Positions 48,088 to 56,825 of a DNA stretch of 64,000 bases are shown here, piece after piece. Each line of letters begins with the position of its first letter. The first letter of the stretch is position 1. The translations under genes and the position numbers were made by a program. The DNA comes from Murinocardiopsis flavida (lineage in GTDB: Bacteria; Actinomycetota; Actinomycetes; Streptosporangiales; Streptosporangiaceae). The notes beneath the pieces were generated by a model. It searched no databases, was not told where the DNA came from, and worked only from the letters and a program-made list of their open reading frames with translations. The stretch is from positions 124,001-188,000 of the forward strand of contig NZ_PYGA01000016.1 of assembly GCF_003014485.1 (NCBI RefSeq), written 5' to 3'.

Positions 48088-48570
48088 TCACGCGGCGCCG
48101 CCCGATCCGCTCGCCGGCATCCCCTCGCGCACCCACGCATAGAGGTCGTCGCCCGGGCAGTCCGTCGAATTCACATCGCGGTGACCCAACTTGTCGAGCT
48201 CGTTCTCCCCGAGCCGCAACGCCTCCTCGTACATCTCCCGGATGGAATCGCGGACCGCCGCCGTGGCATCGCCGTCGCGGCCGATGAAGCACACCCCGAT
48301 CCCGGCCGTGTTGTGGTTGGACGCGTGCGCCCCGATCACCAGCCACCCGCGGCCCTCATAGACCGTGCCGTCGGCGGCGACGAGGAAGTTGTAGCCGATA
48401 TCGCTCCACCCGTTGCCGTCCATGTGGAAGTCCTGGATCTGGCGGGGGGTCTGGGTCGTCGGGCCCTCGGAATAGTGCACGACGAACTCCGTGCGGGACG
48501 ACCACGTGGTCGTCGTGCGGTTGCGCGGTTTGCGGGCGCCCCAATCGGCGCGGCTGACTATGTTCACCAT
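48088..48570 (-). CDS. PGRP-like N-acetylmuramoyl-L-alanine amidase without signal peptide
   Basis: A 160-residue single amidase_2/PGRP domain: VSRADWGARKPRN, zinc ligands His32 (FVVHYSEG), His130 (KLGHRDV) and Cys138 (STDCPGDDLYAW), plus GWSDIGYNFLVAADGTVYEGRGW and NTAGIGVCFIG. The active site is complete, as in T7 lysozyme or PGRPs. No signal peptide or cell-wall-binding domain is present, which is unusual for a host autolysin and hints at phage-type or internal use, or release by lysis. Confidence 0.92.
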   Translation of the reverse strand: MVNIVSRADWGARKPRNRTTTTWSSRTEFVVHYSEGPTTQTPRQIQDFHMDGNGWSDIGYNFLVAADGTVYEGRGWLVIGAHASNHNTAGIGVCFIGRDGDATAAVRDSIREMYEEALRLGENELDKLGHRDVNSTDCPGDDLYAWVREGMPASGSGGAA

Positions 48571-48629
48571 GCCACCCAGGATGCGCCGAGGACGCCCGTC
48601 CGCACAGCCGAATCCGCCAGATCATCCCG

Positions 48630-50153
48630 CTACAGGAAGCTCACCCCCTGCGCCAGCGGCAGCTCCTCGGAGAAGTTCACCGTGTTCGTCGCCCGGCGCA
48701 TGTAGGCCCGCCAGGAGTCCGACCCCGACTCCCTGCCGCCGCCCGTCTCCTTCTCCCCGCCGAACGCCCCGCCGATCTCGGCACCCGACGTGCCGATGTT
48801 GACGTTCACGATGCCGCAATCGGAGCCGTCGGCGGCGAGGAACCGCTCCGCCTCCCGCTGGTCGCGCGTGAACACGCTCGACGACAGGCCCTGCGGCACC
48901 GCGTTGTGCAGCGCCACTGCCTCGTCGAAGTCCGAATACGTCAGCACGTACAGGATCGGCGCGAACGTCTCCTCGCGCACCACCTCCGCCTGCACCGGCA
49001 TGCGCACCACCGCAGGCTCGGCGTAGTAGGCGCCCGGAGCGGTCTCCGCCAACCGGCGCCCGCCCCCCACCAGCACCGTCCCGCCGGCCTCCTCCGCGCG
49101 GCGCAGCGCCCCCCGCATCGCCTCATAGGCCCCCGGACCGATGAGCGGCCCCACCAGGGTCGAATCGTCGAACGGGTCACCGATGCGCAGCTTGGAGTAG
49201 GCGTCCACGACCCGGTCGACCAGCGCGTCGGCGACGTCCTCATGCACGATCAGCCGCCGCAGGCTCGTACAGCGCTGCCCCGCCGTGCCCGCCGCGGCGA
49301 ACACCACACCGCGCACCGCCAAGTCCAGGTCCGCGGAGTCGGTGACCACGGCCGCGTTGTTGCCGCCCAACTCCAGCAGCGACCGGCCGAACCGCGCCGC
49401 CACCCGCGGCCCCACCTCCCGCCCCATGCGCACCGACCCGGTGGCGCTGAGCAGCGCCACCCGGGAGTCGTCCACCAGCCGGCCGCCGACCTCGGCACCG
49501 CCCAGCACCACCTGGTGCACATCCGCGGGCGCACCCGCCTCGGCGGCCGCCCGCGCCAGCAGCGCATGGCAGCCCAGCGCCGTGAGCGGCGCGAGCTCCG
49601 ACGGCTTCCACACAACGGTGTTGCCGCACACCAGCGCGACCGCGGTGTTCCACGACCACACCGCCACCGGGAAGTTGAACGCCGTCACGACCCCCACCAC
49701 GCCCAGCGGATGCCAGGTCTCCATCAGCCGGTGCCCCGGCCGCTCCGACGGCATGGTGCGCCCGTACAGCTGCCGCGACAGGCCCACCGCGAACTCGCAG
49801 ACGTCGATCATCTCCTGGACCTCGCCCGCGGCCTCCGACCGGCTCTTGCCCACCTCGATCGTCACCAGGTCGGCAAGGTCGGACTTGTGCTCGCGCAGCA
49901 GCTCGCCGAAACGGCGCACCAGCGCCCCGCGCGCCGGCGCCGGCGTCGTCCGCCACACGCGGAACGCGGCCTCGGCGCGCCCGATCGCCGCATCGGCGTC
50001 CGCGGCCGACGCATGGCCCACGGGCAGCACCTCCGCACCCGTGATGGGCGACCGCGCCGCGGCGCCGCCCCCGAACGCGGCGGGATCGGCCCCGCACCGC
50101 TCCAGCGCGGCGACCGCGCGATCGCGAAGTGTCTCAGTGGTGGGATAGGACAT
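48630..50153 (-). CDS. Aldehyde dehydrogenase, ALDH7/AmaB type
   Basis: A 507-residue NAD-dependent aldehyde dehydrogenase. VTAFNFPVAVWSWNTAVALVCGNTVVWKPSE binds the cofactor. SATGSVRMGREVGPRVAARFGRSLLELGGNNAAVV gives the general-base Glu, and FAAAGTAGQRCTSLRRLIVHE the catalytic Cys. Together with NVNIGTSGAEIGGAFGGEKETGGGRESGSDSW this is the ALDH7A1 (antiquitin) group, which oxidises alpha-aminoadipate semialdehyde/piperideine-6-carboxylate in lysine catabolism. That reaction is known of close family members and inferred here. Confidence 0.93.
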   Translation of the reverse strand: MSYPTTETLRDRAVAALERCGADPAAFGGGAAARSPITGAEVLPVGHASAADADAAIGRAEAAFRVWRTTPAPARGALVRRFGELLREHKSDLADLVTIEVGKSRSEAAGEVQEMIDVCEFAVGLSRQLYGRTMPSERPGHRLMETWHPLGVVGVVTAFNFPVAVWSWNTAVALVCGNTVVWKPSELAPLTALGCHALLARAAAEAGAPADVHQVVLGGAEVGGRLVDDSRVALLSATGSVRMGREVGPRVAARFGRSLLELGGNNAAVVTDSADLDLAVRGVVFAAAGTAGQRCTSLRRLIVHEDVADALVDRVVDAYSKLRIGDPFDDSTLVGPLIGPGAYEAMRGALRRAEEAGGTVLVGGGRRLAETAPGAYYAEPAVVRMPVQAEVVREETFAPILYVLTYSDFDEAVALHNAVPQGLSSSVFTRDQREAERFLAADGSDCGIVNVNIGTSGAEIGGAFGGEKETGGGRESGSDSWRAYMRRATNTVNFSEELPLAQGVSFL

Positions 50154-50327
50154 GGGTTCTCTCTCCGTTGAGAGGGACGGGTGAGCGGGAGTGTCGTTCC
50201 CATCGGCGCCCACCGCCAACCGTCATCGAGGTCGAACATCCCGGCACCGCTGCCACCGGCCCGGCGCGCCCGTCCCTCCCCGCGCACCGGCCCGCGGCAG
50301 CGGCGGTAGGATCCCCAGCGTCCTCAC

Positions 50328-50385
50328 CTAGGGACTGTTTTGAAAGGGCCGCGAGCCCGAAACGGCTTTTCAGAACACGCCCTAG
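50328..50385. mobile_element. 58-bp MITE-like palindromic insertion
   Basis: The two ends, CTAGGGACTGTTTTGAAAG and, on the other strand, CTAGGGCGTGTTCTGAAAAG, form 19-bp imperfect terminal inverted repeats. They include or abut CTAG at 50328-50331 and 50382-50385, as in a target duplication. The centre folds as GGGC/GCCC. The ends look like those of IS5-family elements, but no transposase is encoded. It lies between the aldehyde dehydrogenase and the pyroglutamyl-peptidase-like gene and may affect the latter's expression. Confidence 0.65.
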
Positions 50386-50434
50386 CCCCGCGCAGCGCCC
50401 ACCGACACCGCCGACCCCGACTGGACTCCCACCC

Positions 50435-51580
50435 GTGAACGTCACCGACCGCACCGCCGAGGAATCGCGCGCCGAAACCGCGGTCCCCCGCGCGATCCTG
50501 CTCCGTTCCGGATTCGCCGCCGCCGAGCGCCTGCTCACCGCGGAACTGGCCGGGGCCGGCGACCTCGACGGCGCCCAGCAGGTCGTCACCTCCCACGGGC
50601 GCCGCCTCTGGGTCGAGGCGACCCGCGAGCAGTCCGGCGTCCCCGACGACCGCCCCCTGTACTGGGCCCGGCTCACCCTCACCGCGGCACTGCGGCGCTG
50701 GGACCCCCCGTTCCCGGTGTCCGACGACGCCCGCCACGCCCTGCTGCGCCGCCTCGACCACGCCTCCCGCGGCCACGACGACCTCGTCTTCCCACCCGAC
50801 AAAGACGTCCTGCGGGTCATCGTCACCGGCTTCGACCCGTTCGGCCTCACCGAGGACCCCCGCGCGGCCAACCCCTCCGGCACCGCGGCGATCGCCCTGC
50901 ACCGCACCGAACTGGACCTCCCCGGCCGCACGGCCGTCGTCCGCTCCGCCCTGTTCCCGGTCCGCTGGCGCGACTTCACCGAAGGCATCGCCGAACACCT
51001 GCTGCTGCCGCACTACACGGCCGACACCGGCGCCGCCGACGCCGTCATCACGGTCAGCCAGGGCCGCGACGGCCGCTTCGACATCGAGGCCCACAACGCC
51101 GCCTGGCGCGGCCCCCGCCCCGACAACGAAGGCGTCACCGCCGCCGGGCCCATCCCCCCCGCGCCCGCCGACCCCGCACACCCCGCGGCGCCCGCCCCGC
51201 AGTGGACCCGCACCACCCTGCCCGCCGCCGCGATCATCGACCAGGCCGGCGGCCGGTACCCGGTCCACCACCACACCGGCGTCACCGAGGTGCCCGCCGG
51301 CGGGGGCAAGCCCGTCGACCGCGCCGACGGCCCCACCCCCGGATCCGCGCCGCGCCGGGGCGGCGGCGGCGACTACCTCTCCAACGAGCTCGCCTACCGC
51401 AACACCGCTCTGCGCGACCGCGCCGGGCGCACCATCCCCGTCGGGCACGTGCACACGCCGCGCCTCGTCCTCGGCGCCGACGACCCCGCCGCGCTCACCG
51501 ACGCCGCCTTCGAACGCGACCGCGCCGACATCACCGCCCAGCTCCGCGCCATCATCACCGCGGCGCTCGACGGCTGCTGA
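50435..51580 (+). CDS. Pyroglutamyl-peptidase-I-like protein, catalytic Cys replaced
   Basis: A 381-residue protein. A helical N-terminal extension (1-130) precedes a C15-family core: VIVTGFDPFGLTEDPRAANPSGTAAIALH, ADAVITVSQGRDGRFDIEAHNAAW and GDYLSNELAYRNTALRD, ending in VGHVHTP with the His. The family's nucleophile lies in YxCN; here it reads YLSN, so Cys is replaced by Ser. The Glu of the ER pair is also not obvious. It is either inactive or a serine-type variant of an actinomycete subfamily. Confidence 0.85.
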   Translation: MNVTDRTAEESRAETAVPRAILLRSGFAAAERLLTAELAGAGDLDGAQQVVTSHGRRLWVEATREQSGVPDDRPLYWARLTLTAALRRWDPPFPVSDDARHALLRRLDHASRGHDDLVFPPDKDVLRVIVTGFDPFGLTEDPRAANPSGTAAIALHRTELDLPGRTAVVRSALFPVRWRDFTEGIAEHLLLPHYTADTGAADAVITVSQGRDGRFDIEAHNAAWRGPRPDNEGVTAAGPIPPAPADPAHPAAPAPQWTRTTLPAAAIIDQAGGRYPVHHHTGVTEVPAGGGKPVDRADGPTPGSAPRRGGGGDYLSNELAYRNTALRDRAGRTIPVGHVHTPRLVLGADDPAALTDAAFERDRADITAQLRAIITAALDGC

Positions 51581-51596
51581 ACCCGCCCGCCGCCGC

Positions 51597-53036
51597 TCAG
51601 TCGGTCCGGTGCTCGGCGCGGTCCTGCCCCCACGCCGTGTGGAACACACCGGGGCGGTCCGTCCGCCGGTAGGTGTGCGCGCCGAAGTAGTCGCGCTGCG
51701 CCTGGGTGAGCGCCGCGGGCAGCCGCTCGGCCCGCAACGCGTCGTAGTAGGCGAGCGCGGCGGAGAACCCCGGCGCGGCGATGCCCAGCCGCGCGGCGGT
51801 CGCGACGACCTCGCGCCACGCCTGCTGCGCGGCGCCGATCTCGCGCGCGAACTCCGCATCGGCGAGCAGGGTCGCCAGCCCGGGGTCCTTGGCGTACGCG
51901 GCGCGGATCCGGTCGAGGAACGCGGCGCGGATGATGCACCCGCCGCGCCAGATCGCCGCCACCGCGCCCGGGTCGATCCCCCAGGCGTACTGCTCGCTGC
52001 CCGCGGCGATCATGTTCCACCCCTGCGCGTACGACACGATCTTGGACGCGTACAGCGCCTGCTCGACCTGCTCGGTGAACGCCGCCGCGGCCGCGCCGCC
52101 GAGCGGGGCCGGCCGAGGCCCGTCCAGGCCGCGCGCCGCACCGCGCAGGCCGGTGTTGCCGGACAGCGACCGGGCGAAGACGGCCTCGGCGATGCCGCTC
52201 ACCGGCACCCCCAGGTCCAGCGCCGTGACGACGGTCCAGCGGCCGGTGCCCTTCTGCTCCGCGGCGTCGGCGACCACGTCCACGAACGGGGCGCCGGTGG
52301 CGGGGTCGGTGTGCGCCAGCACCTCGCCGGTGATCTCGATCAAATACGACTGGAGGCGCCCGGTGTTCCAGCGCCGGAACACGTCGGCGACCTGTGCCGG
52401 GTCCAGCCCCGCTGCGCCGCGCAGCAGGTCGTAGGCTTCCCCGATGAGCTGCATGTCGGCGTACTCGATGCCGTTGTGCACCATCTTCACGAAGTGGCCG
52501 GCGCCGTCGGGGCCGATGTGCGCCGCGCACGGCTCCCCGCCGACGTGGGCGCTGATGTCCTCCAGGATCGGGCCGAGCGCGGCGTATGCCTCGGCCGAGC
52601 CGCCCGGCATGATCGAGGGGCCGTTCAGCGCGCCCTCCTCGCCGCCGGAGATCCCGACCCCCACGAAGTGGACGCCGCGTTCGCGCAGCGCCGCCTCGCG
52701 GCGCCGGGTGTCGGCGAAGTGGGCGTTGCCGCCGTCGATGATCATGTCGCCGTCGTCGAGCAGCGGGGCGAACTCGTCGATGACGGCGTCCGTGGGCTCC
52801 CCCGCCTTCACCATGACGACCAGGCGGCGCGGGCGCTCCAGCGCCGCGACGAAGTCGGCCGCCCCCGTAGTGGGTACGAAGTCGCCTTCGTCGCCGAACT
52901 GCGCCACCAGCTCCTCGGTGCGCGCGGCCGTCCGGTTGTGGAGCGCGACGGTATAGCCGTGCCGGGCCAGGTTGCGGGCGAGGTTGCGGCCCATCACCGC
53001 AAGCCCGGTAACGCCGATCTGCGCTTTCGCTGCCAT
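51597..53036 (-). CDS. gnd: 6-phosphogluconate dehydrogenase, decarboxylating
   Basis: A 479-residue enzyme of the oxidative pentose-phosphate pathway, making ribulose-5-phosphate and NADPH. IGVTGLAVMGRNLARNLARHGYTVALHNRT binds NADP; GNAHFADTRRREAALRERGVHFVGVGISGGEEGALNGPSIMPGGS and GHFVKMVHNGIEYADMQLIGEAYDLL hold the catalytic Lys and Glu. The length is that of the long GndA type; EQKGTGRWTVVTALDLGVPV and the C-terminal tail RRTDRPGVFHTAW are complete. Confidence 0.96.
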   Translation of the reverse strand: MAAKAQIGVTGLAVMGRNLARNLARHGYTVALHNRTAARTEELVAQFGDEGDFVPTTGAADFVAALERPRRLVVMVKAGEPTDAVIDEFAPLLDDGDMIIDGGNAHFADTRRREAALRERGVHFVGVGISGGEEGALNGPSIMPGGSAEAYAALGPILEDISAHVGGEPCAAHIGPDGAGHFVKMVHNGIEYADMQLIGEAYDLLRGAAGLDPAQVADVFRRWNTGRLQSYLIEITGEVLAHTDPATGAPFVDVVADAAEQKGTGRWTVVTALDLGVPVSGIAEAVFARSLSGNTGLRGAARGLDGPRPAPLGGAAAAAFTEQVEQALYASKIVSYAQGWNMIAAGSEQYAWGIDPGAVAAIWRGGCIIRAAFLDRIRAAYAKDPGLATLLADAEFAREIGAAQQAWREVVATAARLGIAAPGFSAALAYYDALRAERLPAALTQAQRDYFGAHTYRRTDRPGVFHTAWGQDRAEHRTD

Positions 53037-53301
53037 GGGGACTCCAGCTCCTCGTTCGGACGGGCGCGCGTGGCGCGTCGGCCGGCGGCGCCACGCGCTC
53101 ACGCTACTGAGCCGCCCGCGGGCCCGCCGGTGCGACACGGCCCGGGTTCCGGGCCGATACCCGGACTGAAGCGGTGCCGTGCCCGCGGCCACATCGCAGC
53201 GGGCACCCGCCCCGCTCCCCGGGCCCGGGGCATGGCGGCTCGGCTGGGCGTGCGGAGGATGCCGCGCGGGTGTGGGCGGGTCCTCGTCAGGCGCTTGCGG
53301 G

Positions 53302-54240
53302 TCAGGCCCAGGTGGCCAGCGGGCCGCCGTTGAACGCCACCATGTCGGTCAGGACAGCGGGGTAGTCGAGGGCCGCTCCACGCTCGCGGCCGTCGATCTC
53401 GGCGTAGGCGCGGTGCAGGTTCCCCACGATGCGCTCCTTGTCGCCCCACCCGGCGTACTCGCCCAGGTCCAGTTCGCGGGCGGCCGCCAGCGGGGCCAGG
53501 CCGGCCGCGTGCGACGCGGCGGCGCTGTCGCGCACGAATCGGGCGTACCCGGCGACCTCGCCCATCAGCTCCGGCCCGCACAGCGGGCCGTGCCCCGGCA
53601 CGACGACCTCGGCGCCGAGGCGCGGGAGGAGGCCCTCCAGCACCTCGATGGTGCCGGCGACCGAGCCCTGCAACAGGAACGGGGTCCCGCCGTTGAACAG
53701 CAGGTCCCCGGCGAACAGCACCTTCTGGTCGGGGAGCCACACGAAGGAGTCGTTGTCGGTGTGGGCGGGGGTGCCCACGTGCCGCACCTCGCAGCGCTGG
53801 TCCGCCGCGCGCAGCGCCACGGTGTCGGTGAAGGTGACGAAGGGCGGTTCGAGCCGGACGTCTCCCCAGTCCACGGGGGTCCAGATCGGCTCGGACCACG
53901 GCAGGCCCCAGTTGAGGACCCCTCTGCGGGTGTTCTCGTGGGCCACGATGGCGGCGCCCTCGAACACGAAGTTGCCGAAGGTGTGGTCGCCGTGGTGGTG
54001 CGTGTTGACAACGGTGCGCACGGGCCGGTCGGTCACCGCGGCGATGGTGTCGCGGTAGGCGCGGGTGCGGCGCTCGGTGGCGCACGTGTCGATGCTGACG
54101 ACCCCCTGGTCGTCGACCAGGAATCCGGTGTTGTTGACCCACCAGGTGCCGTCGGGCTGGACGTAGCCGAAGACGCCGTCGGCGACCTCGTGCAGTTCCG
54201 GTGTGCCGGTGCGCGGCGGGTCCCGCCGTTCCTCGATCAC
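53302..54240 (-). CDS. MBL-fold metallo-hydrolase
   Basis: A 312-residue metallo-beta-lactamase-fold protein: VNTHHHGDHTFGNFVFEGA with the HxHxDH metal motif, GTPAHTDNDSFVWLPDQKVLFAGDLLFNGGTPFLLQGSV (third His and bridging Asp), and VVPGHGPLCG with the last His. All ligands are intact. The N-terminus TGTPELHEVADGVFGYVQPDGTWWVNNTGFLVDDQGVVSIDT matches the actinomycete quinoprotein/cyclase-type MBL group. Substrate unknown. The GTG at 54240 is the start; about 120 bases upstream lies a shared 19-bp motif. Confidence 0.9.
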   Translation of the reverse strand: MIEERRDPPRTGTPELHEVADGVFGYVQPDGTWWVNNTGFLVDDQGVVSIDTCATERRTRAYRDTIAAVTDRPVRTVVNTHHHGDHTFGNFVFEGAAIVAHENTRRGVLNWGLPWSEPIWTPVDWGDVRLEPPFVTFTDTVALRAADQRCEVRHVGTPAHTDNDSFVWLPDQKVLFAGDLLFNGGTPFLLQGSVAGTIEVLEGLLPRLGAEVVVPGHGPLCGPELMGEVAGYARFVRDSAAASHAAGLAPLAAARELDLGEYAGWGDKERIVGNLHRAYAEIDGRERGAALDYPAVLTDMVAFNGGPLATWA

Positions 54241-54339
54241 GGGTCGGCCTCCAGGTGGGGGTGTCCGTGCGGGCCCGCACGTCCGAGCATCGAATCACGC
54301 CGGGCCCCGCTGTAGGTGCCGAATCGGTACGGGGGCGGT

Positions 54340-54385
54340 GAGTAGTGATCATACCCGCTGCCTTTACAACGTAGATTCACTACTC
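54340..54385. promoter_or_regulatory. 9-bp inverted repeat enclosing shared motif, copy 2
   Basis: GAGTAGTGA (54340-54348) and TCACTACTC (54377-54385) form perfect arms. Between them and into the right arm lies CCTTTACAACGTAGATTCA (54361-54379), matching 35332-35350 with one change. Upstream of the MBL gene. Confidence 0.55.
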
Positions 54386-54420
54386 GGACCACGGCGGCCG
54401 CCGCCCGGCGCGTTCCCGCC

Positions 54421-55302
54421 TCAGGCCGCGGGGGTGTGCACCTGGACGAGGTTGTCCCACGGGTCGTCGGCGGTGAGGACCGCGCCGTCGTGGCGGTAGG
54501 CGATGCCGTGGCCGCGCAGGCGTTCGGCGACCGCGCCCACGGCGTCGGACGAGGGCACCTCGATGACGACCTGGCCGAGTCCGAGCGCCGGCGTGCGGGG
54601 GCCCGCTCCCCGGCTCAGCCAGGTGTTCATGGCGACGTGGTGGTGGTAGCCGCCCGCCGAGACGAACAGCGCCTGCCCGCCCGGCGCAGCCGTCACCTCG
54701 AACCCCAGGACGTCGACGTAGAAGCGGCGCGCGGTCTCGACGTCGCCGACCTTGAGGTGGACGTGCCCGACGTGCACCGCGGTGTCGGCGGCGGGCGCGG
54801 GCGCCGCTGCGGCGGGCTCGGCCAGGTGCTCGCTCAGGAAGCGGTTCGGGTCGAGGCGCAGGGAGGCCATCCGGACGCGCCCGCCGTCCCAGGACCACTG
54901 CTCCCGCGGCCGGTCCCAGTACAGCTCCAGCCCGTTGCCCTCGGGGTCGTCGAAGTAGAACGCCTCGCTGACGAGGTGGTCGGCGCTGCCGGTGAACGCG
55001 GCCGGGTGGCGCCGGGCCACCGAGTACACGGCGGCGGCGAGGTCGGCCCTGTGCTCGAACAGCACGGCGGTGTGGAACAGGCCGGCGTGCTCGGCGGGGG
55101 CGTGCTTGAGGCCGGGGACGTGGTGCAGCGCGACCACCGGGGCGCCGCCGTGCCCCAGCACCGCGTTGCCGCCGCCGTGGGACAGCACCGCGAGGCCCAC
55201 GCCGTCGCGGTAGAAGGCGGTCATCGCGTCGAGGTCGGCGACGTGCAGGGTCACCGCCCCCATGGAGGTGGCGGCGTCGAGGAGGTCCGTCCCATTCGTC
55301 AT
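54421..55302 (-). CDS. Two-domain VOC protein, CatE-like dioxygenase
   Basis: A 293-residue protein with two glyoxalase/dioxygenase repeats. Domain 1: AVTLHVADLDAMTAFYRDGVGLAVLSH, LFHTAVLFEHRADLAAAVYSVARRH and AFYFDDPEGNGLELYWDRP. Domain 2: HVGHVHLKVGDVETARRFYVDVLGFEV, HHVAMNTWLS and QVVIEVPSSDAVG. The metal ligands (His, His, Glu) fit the extradiol dioxygenase-like CatE/YfiE type. The substrate is a catechol or an unknown organic molecule. Confidence 0.9.
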   Translation of the reverse strand: MTNGTDLLDAATSMGAVTLHVADLDAMTAFYRDGVGLAVLSHGGGNAVLGHGGAPVVALHHVPGLKHAPAEHAGLFHTAVLFEHRADLAAAVYSVARRHPAAFTGSADHLVSEAFYFDDPEGNGLELYWDRPREQWSWDGGRVRMASLRLDPNRFLSEHLAEPAAAAPAPAADTAVHVGHVHLKVGDVETARRFYVDVLGFEVTAAPGGQALFVSAGGYHHHVAMNTWLSRGAGPRTPALGLGQVVIEVPSSDAVGAVAERLRGHGIAYRHDGAVLTADDPWDNLVQVHTPAA

Positions 55303-55434
55303 ATCCGTCAGAATCGGTTTCGGCCCTCCGCTATTCCCCGGAAGGGGAGCGGCAGGTCCGGGATCCCGGCGTCGCTGCTCCTCGCCTCCGCACCCGGCGG
55401 CGCGGGCCCGCGCCGCCGGGGGTTCCCGGGCCCG

Positions 55435-56694
55435 TCAGCGCGTGGGGCTGAACGGGCGGAGCTGCTCGGGCTGCTTGCCGGTGGTGATCTGCTCGGCGAG
55501 GAGCCGGCCGGTGACCGGGCCCAGGGTGAGCCCCCACATGCCGTGCCCGCCCGCGACGTAGACGCCGCGCGCCTTGGTGGCGCCGATCAGCGGGAGCCCG
55601 TTGGTGCTCACCGGGCGCGAGCCGACCCATTCGTCGCTGCGCTGATCCCAGTCCACCCCGCTGAGCAGCGGCCGCGCCGACCGGACCACGGCGTCGATGC
55701 GCTTGGGGTCCAGCGGCGCCTCGGCGCGGCGGAACTCCATGGTGCCCGCGACGCGGAGCTTGCCCTGGTAGGGCGTGCACGCGACGCGGACCGCGGGGAG
55801 GTACACGGGGCCGGGCACCGGCGCGTCGGTCGGGACGGTGAACGAGTACCCGCGGCCCGCGCGCACCTGCGTCCGCACCCCCAGCGGGCGCGCCAGCCCC
55901 GGCAGCCAGGTGCCCGTCGCCAGCACGACGGCGTCGGCCGTGACCCGGCGGCCGTCGGCCGCCTCCGCGGCGGCCCCTCCCCCGTCCGGGCGCAGCCGGG
56001 CCACCTCGAAGTCCTCCTCGATGACCCCGCCCCGCTCGCGCACCGAGGCGGCCAGGGACGCGACGAACGCGCCGGGGTCGACGTAGCGCTGGCCCTCCAG
56101 GCGGATGGCGGTCTGCACCCCGCCGGCGATCTGCGGCACGGCGGCCCGCGCCTCGTCGCCGGTCAGCTCGGTGAACCGCACGTCCTGCCCCGCCTCGGCG
56201 ATCAGCGAGAGCTCGTGGCGCAGGTCCTTGGCCTGCTCCCGCTTTGCGAACGCCGCCGTGATGGGCGCTTCGTGGGTGGGGGACTCCACCCCGTTGCGGG
56301 TGAGGGTGTCGAACGCGTCCAGGCACTCGGAGTTGACGGGGAGGTAGCCGCGCATGCCCCGCTTCCAGGCCCCCATGGTGCAGTGCGTGGCGAAGCGCGC
56401 GAGGAAGCTCCACAGCCCGATGTCGGGGCTCATCGGGACGTACAGGGGCGCGCTGGGGCTCACGAGCGACCGGAGCCCGTAGCGCAGGACGCTGGGCTCC
56501 GGCAGCGGGATCGACAGCCCCGGGGACAGCCAGCCCGCGTTGCCCCAGGACGCGCCCGCCGCCACCCCGCGGCGGTCCAGGACCGTGACCTCGACCCCCC
56601 GCTCCTGGAGGAACCAGGCCGTCGACAGGCCCACGACACCGGCCCCCACGACGACCGCGCTCGCCGGGCCGCCGTCCATTCGCCCCATTGCCAT
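55435..56694 (-). CDS. dadA: FAD-dependent D-amino-acid dehydrogenase-like protein
   Basis: A 419-residue DAO-fold flavoprotein. VVVGAGVVGLSTAWFLQERGVEVTVLDRR binds FAD; GASWGNAGWLSPGLSIPLPEP is the typical DadA loop. GVIEEDFEVARLRPDGGG and ADAVVLATGTWLPGLARPLG follow, and the C-terminal motif is GSRPVSTNGLPLIGATKARGVYVAGGHGMWGLTLGPVTGRLLAEQI. It oxidises D-amino acids to keto acids, passing electrons to the respiratory chain. The start at 56694 follows GGAGAGG. A PucR-type regulator is encoded just upstream on the same strand. Confidence 0.9.
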   Translation of the reverse strand: MAMGRMDGGPASAVVVGAGVVGLSTAWFLQERGVEVTVLDRRGVAAGASWGNAGWLSPGLSIPLPEPSVLRYGLRSLVSPSAPLYVPMSPDIGLWSFLARFATHCTMGAWKRGMRGYLPVNSECLDAFDTLTRNGVESPTHEAPITAAFAKREQAKDLRHELSLIAEAGQDVRFTELTGDEARAAVPQIAGGVQTAIRLEGQRYVDPGAFVASLAASVRERGGVIEEDFEVARLRPDGGGAAAEAADGRRVTADAVVLATGTWLPGLARPLGVRTQVRAGRGYSFTVPTDAPVPGPVYLPAVRVACTPYQGKLRVAGTMEFRRAEAPLDPKRIDAVVRSARPLLSGVDWDQRSDEWVGSRPVSTNGLPLIGATKARGVYVAGGHGMWGLTLGPVTGRLLAEQITTGKQPEQLRPFSPTR

Positions 56695-56825
56695 GACCGC
56701 CACCTCTCCGCTCCGCACATCCGGATCTCTCCCGGTGATCATGGACCGGAACGGCCGCGGGGGAACTGGCCCGCGTGCACAATCCGCGCGGGCGCGGTTG
56801 TCCCCGCCGCACAACCGCGCGGTGC

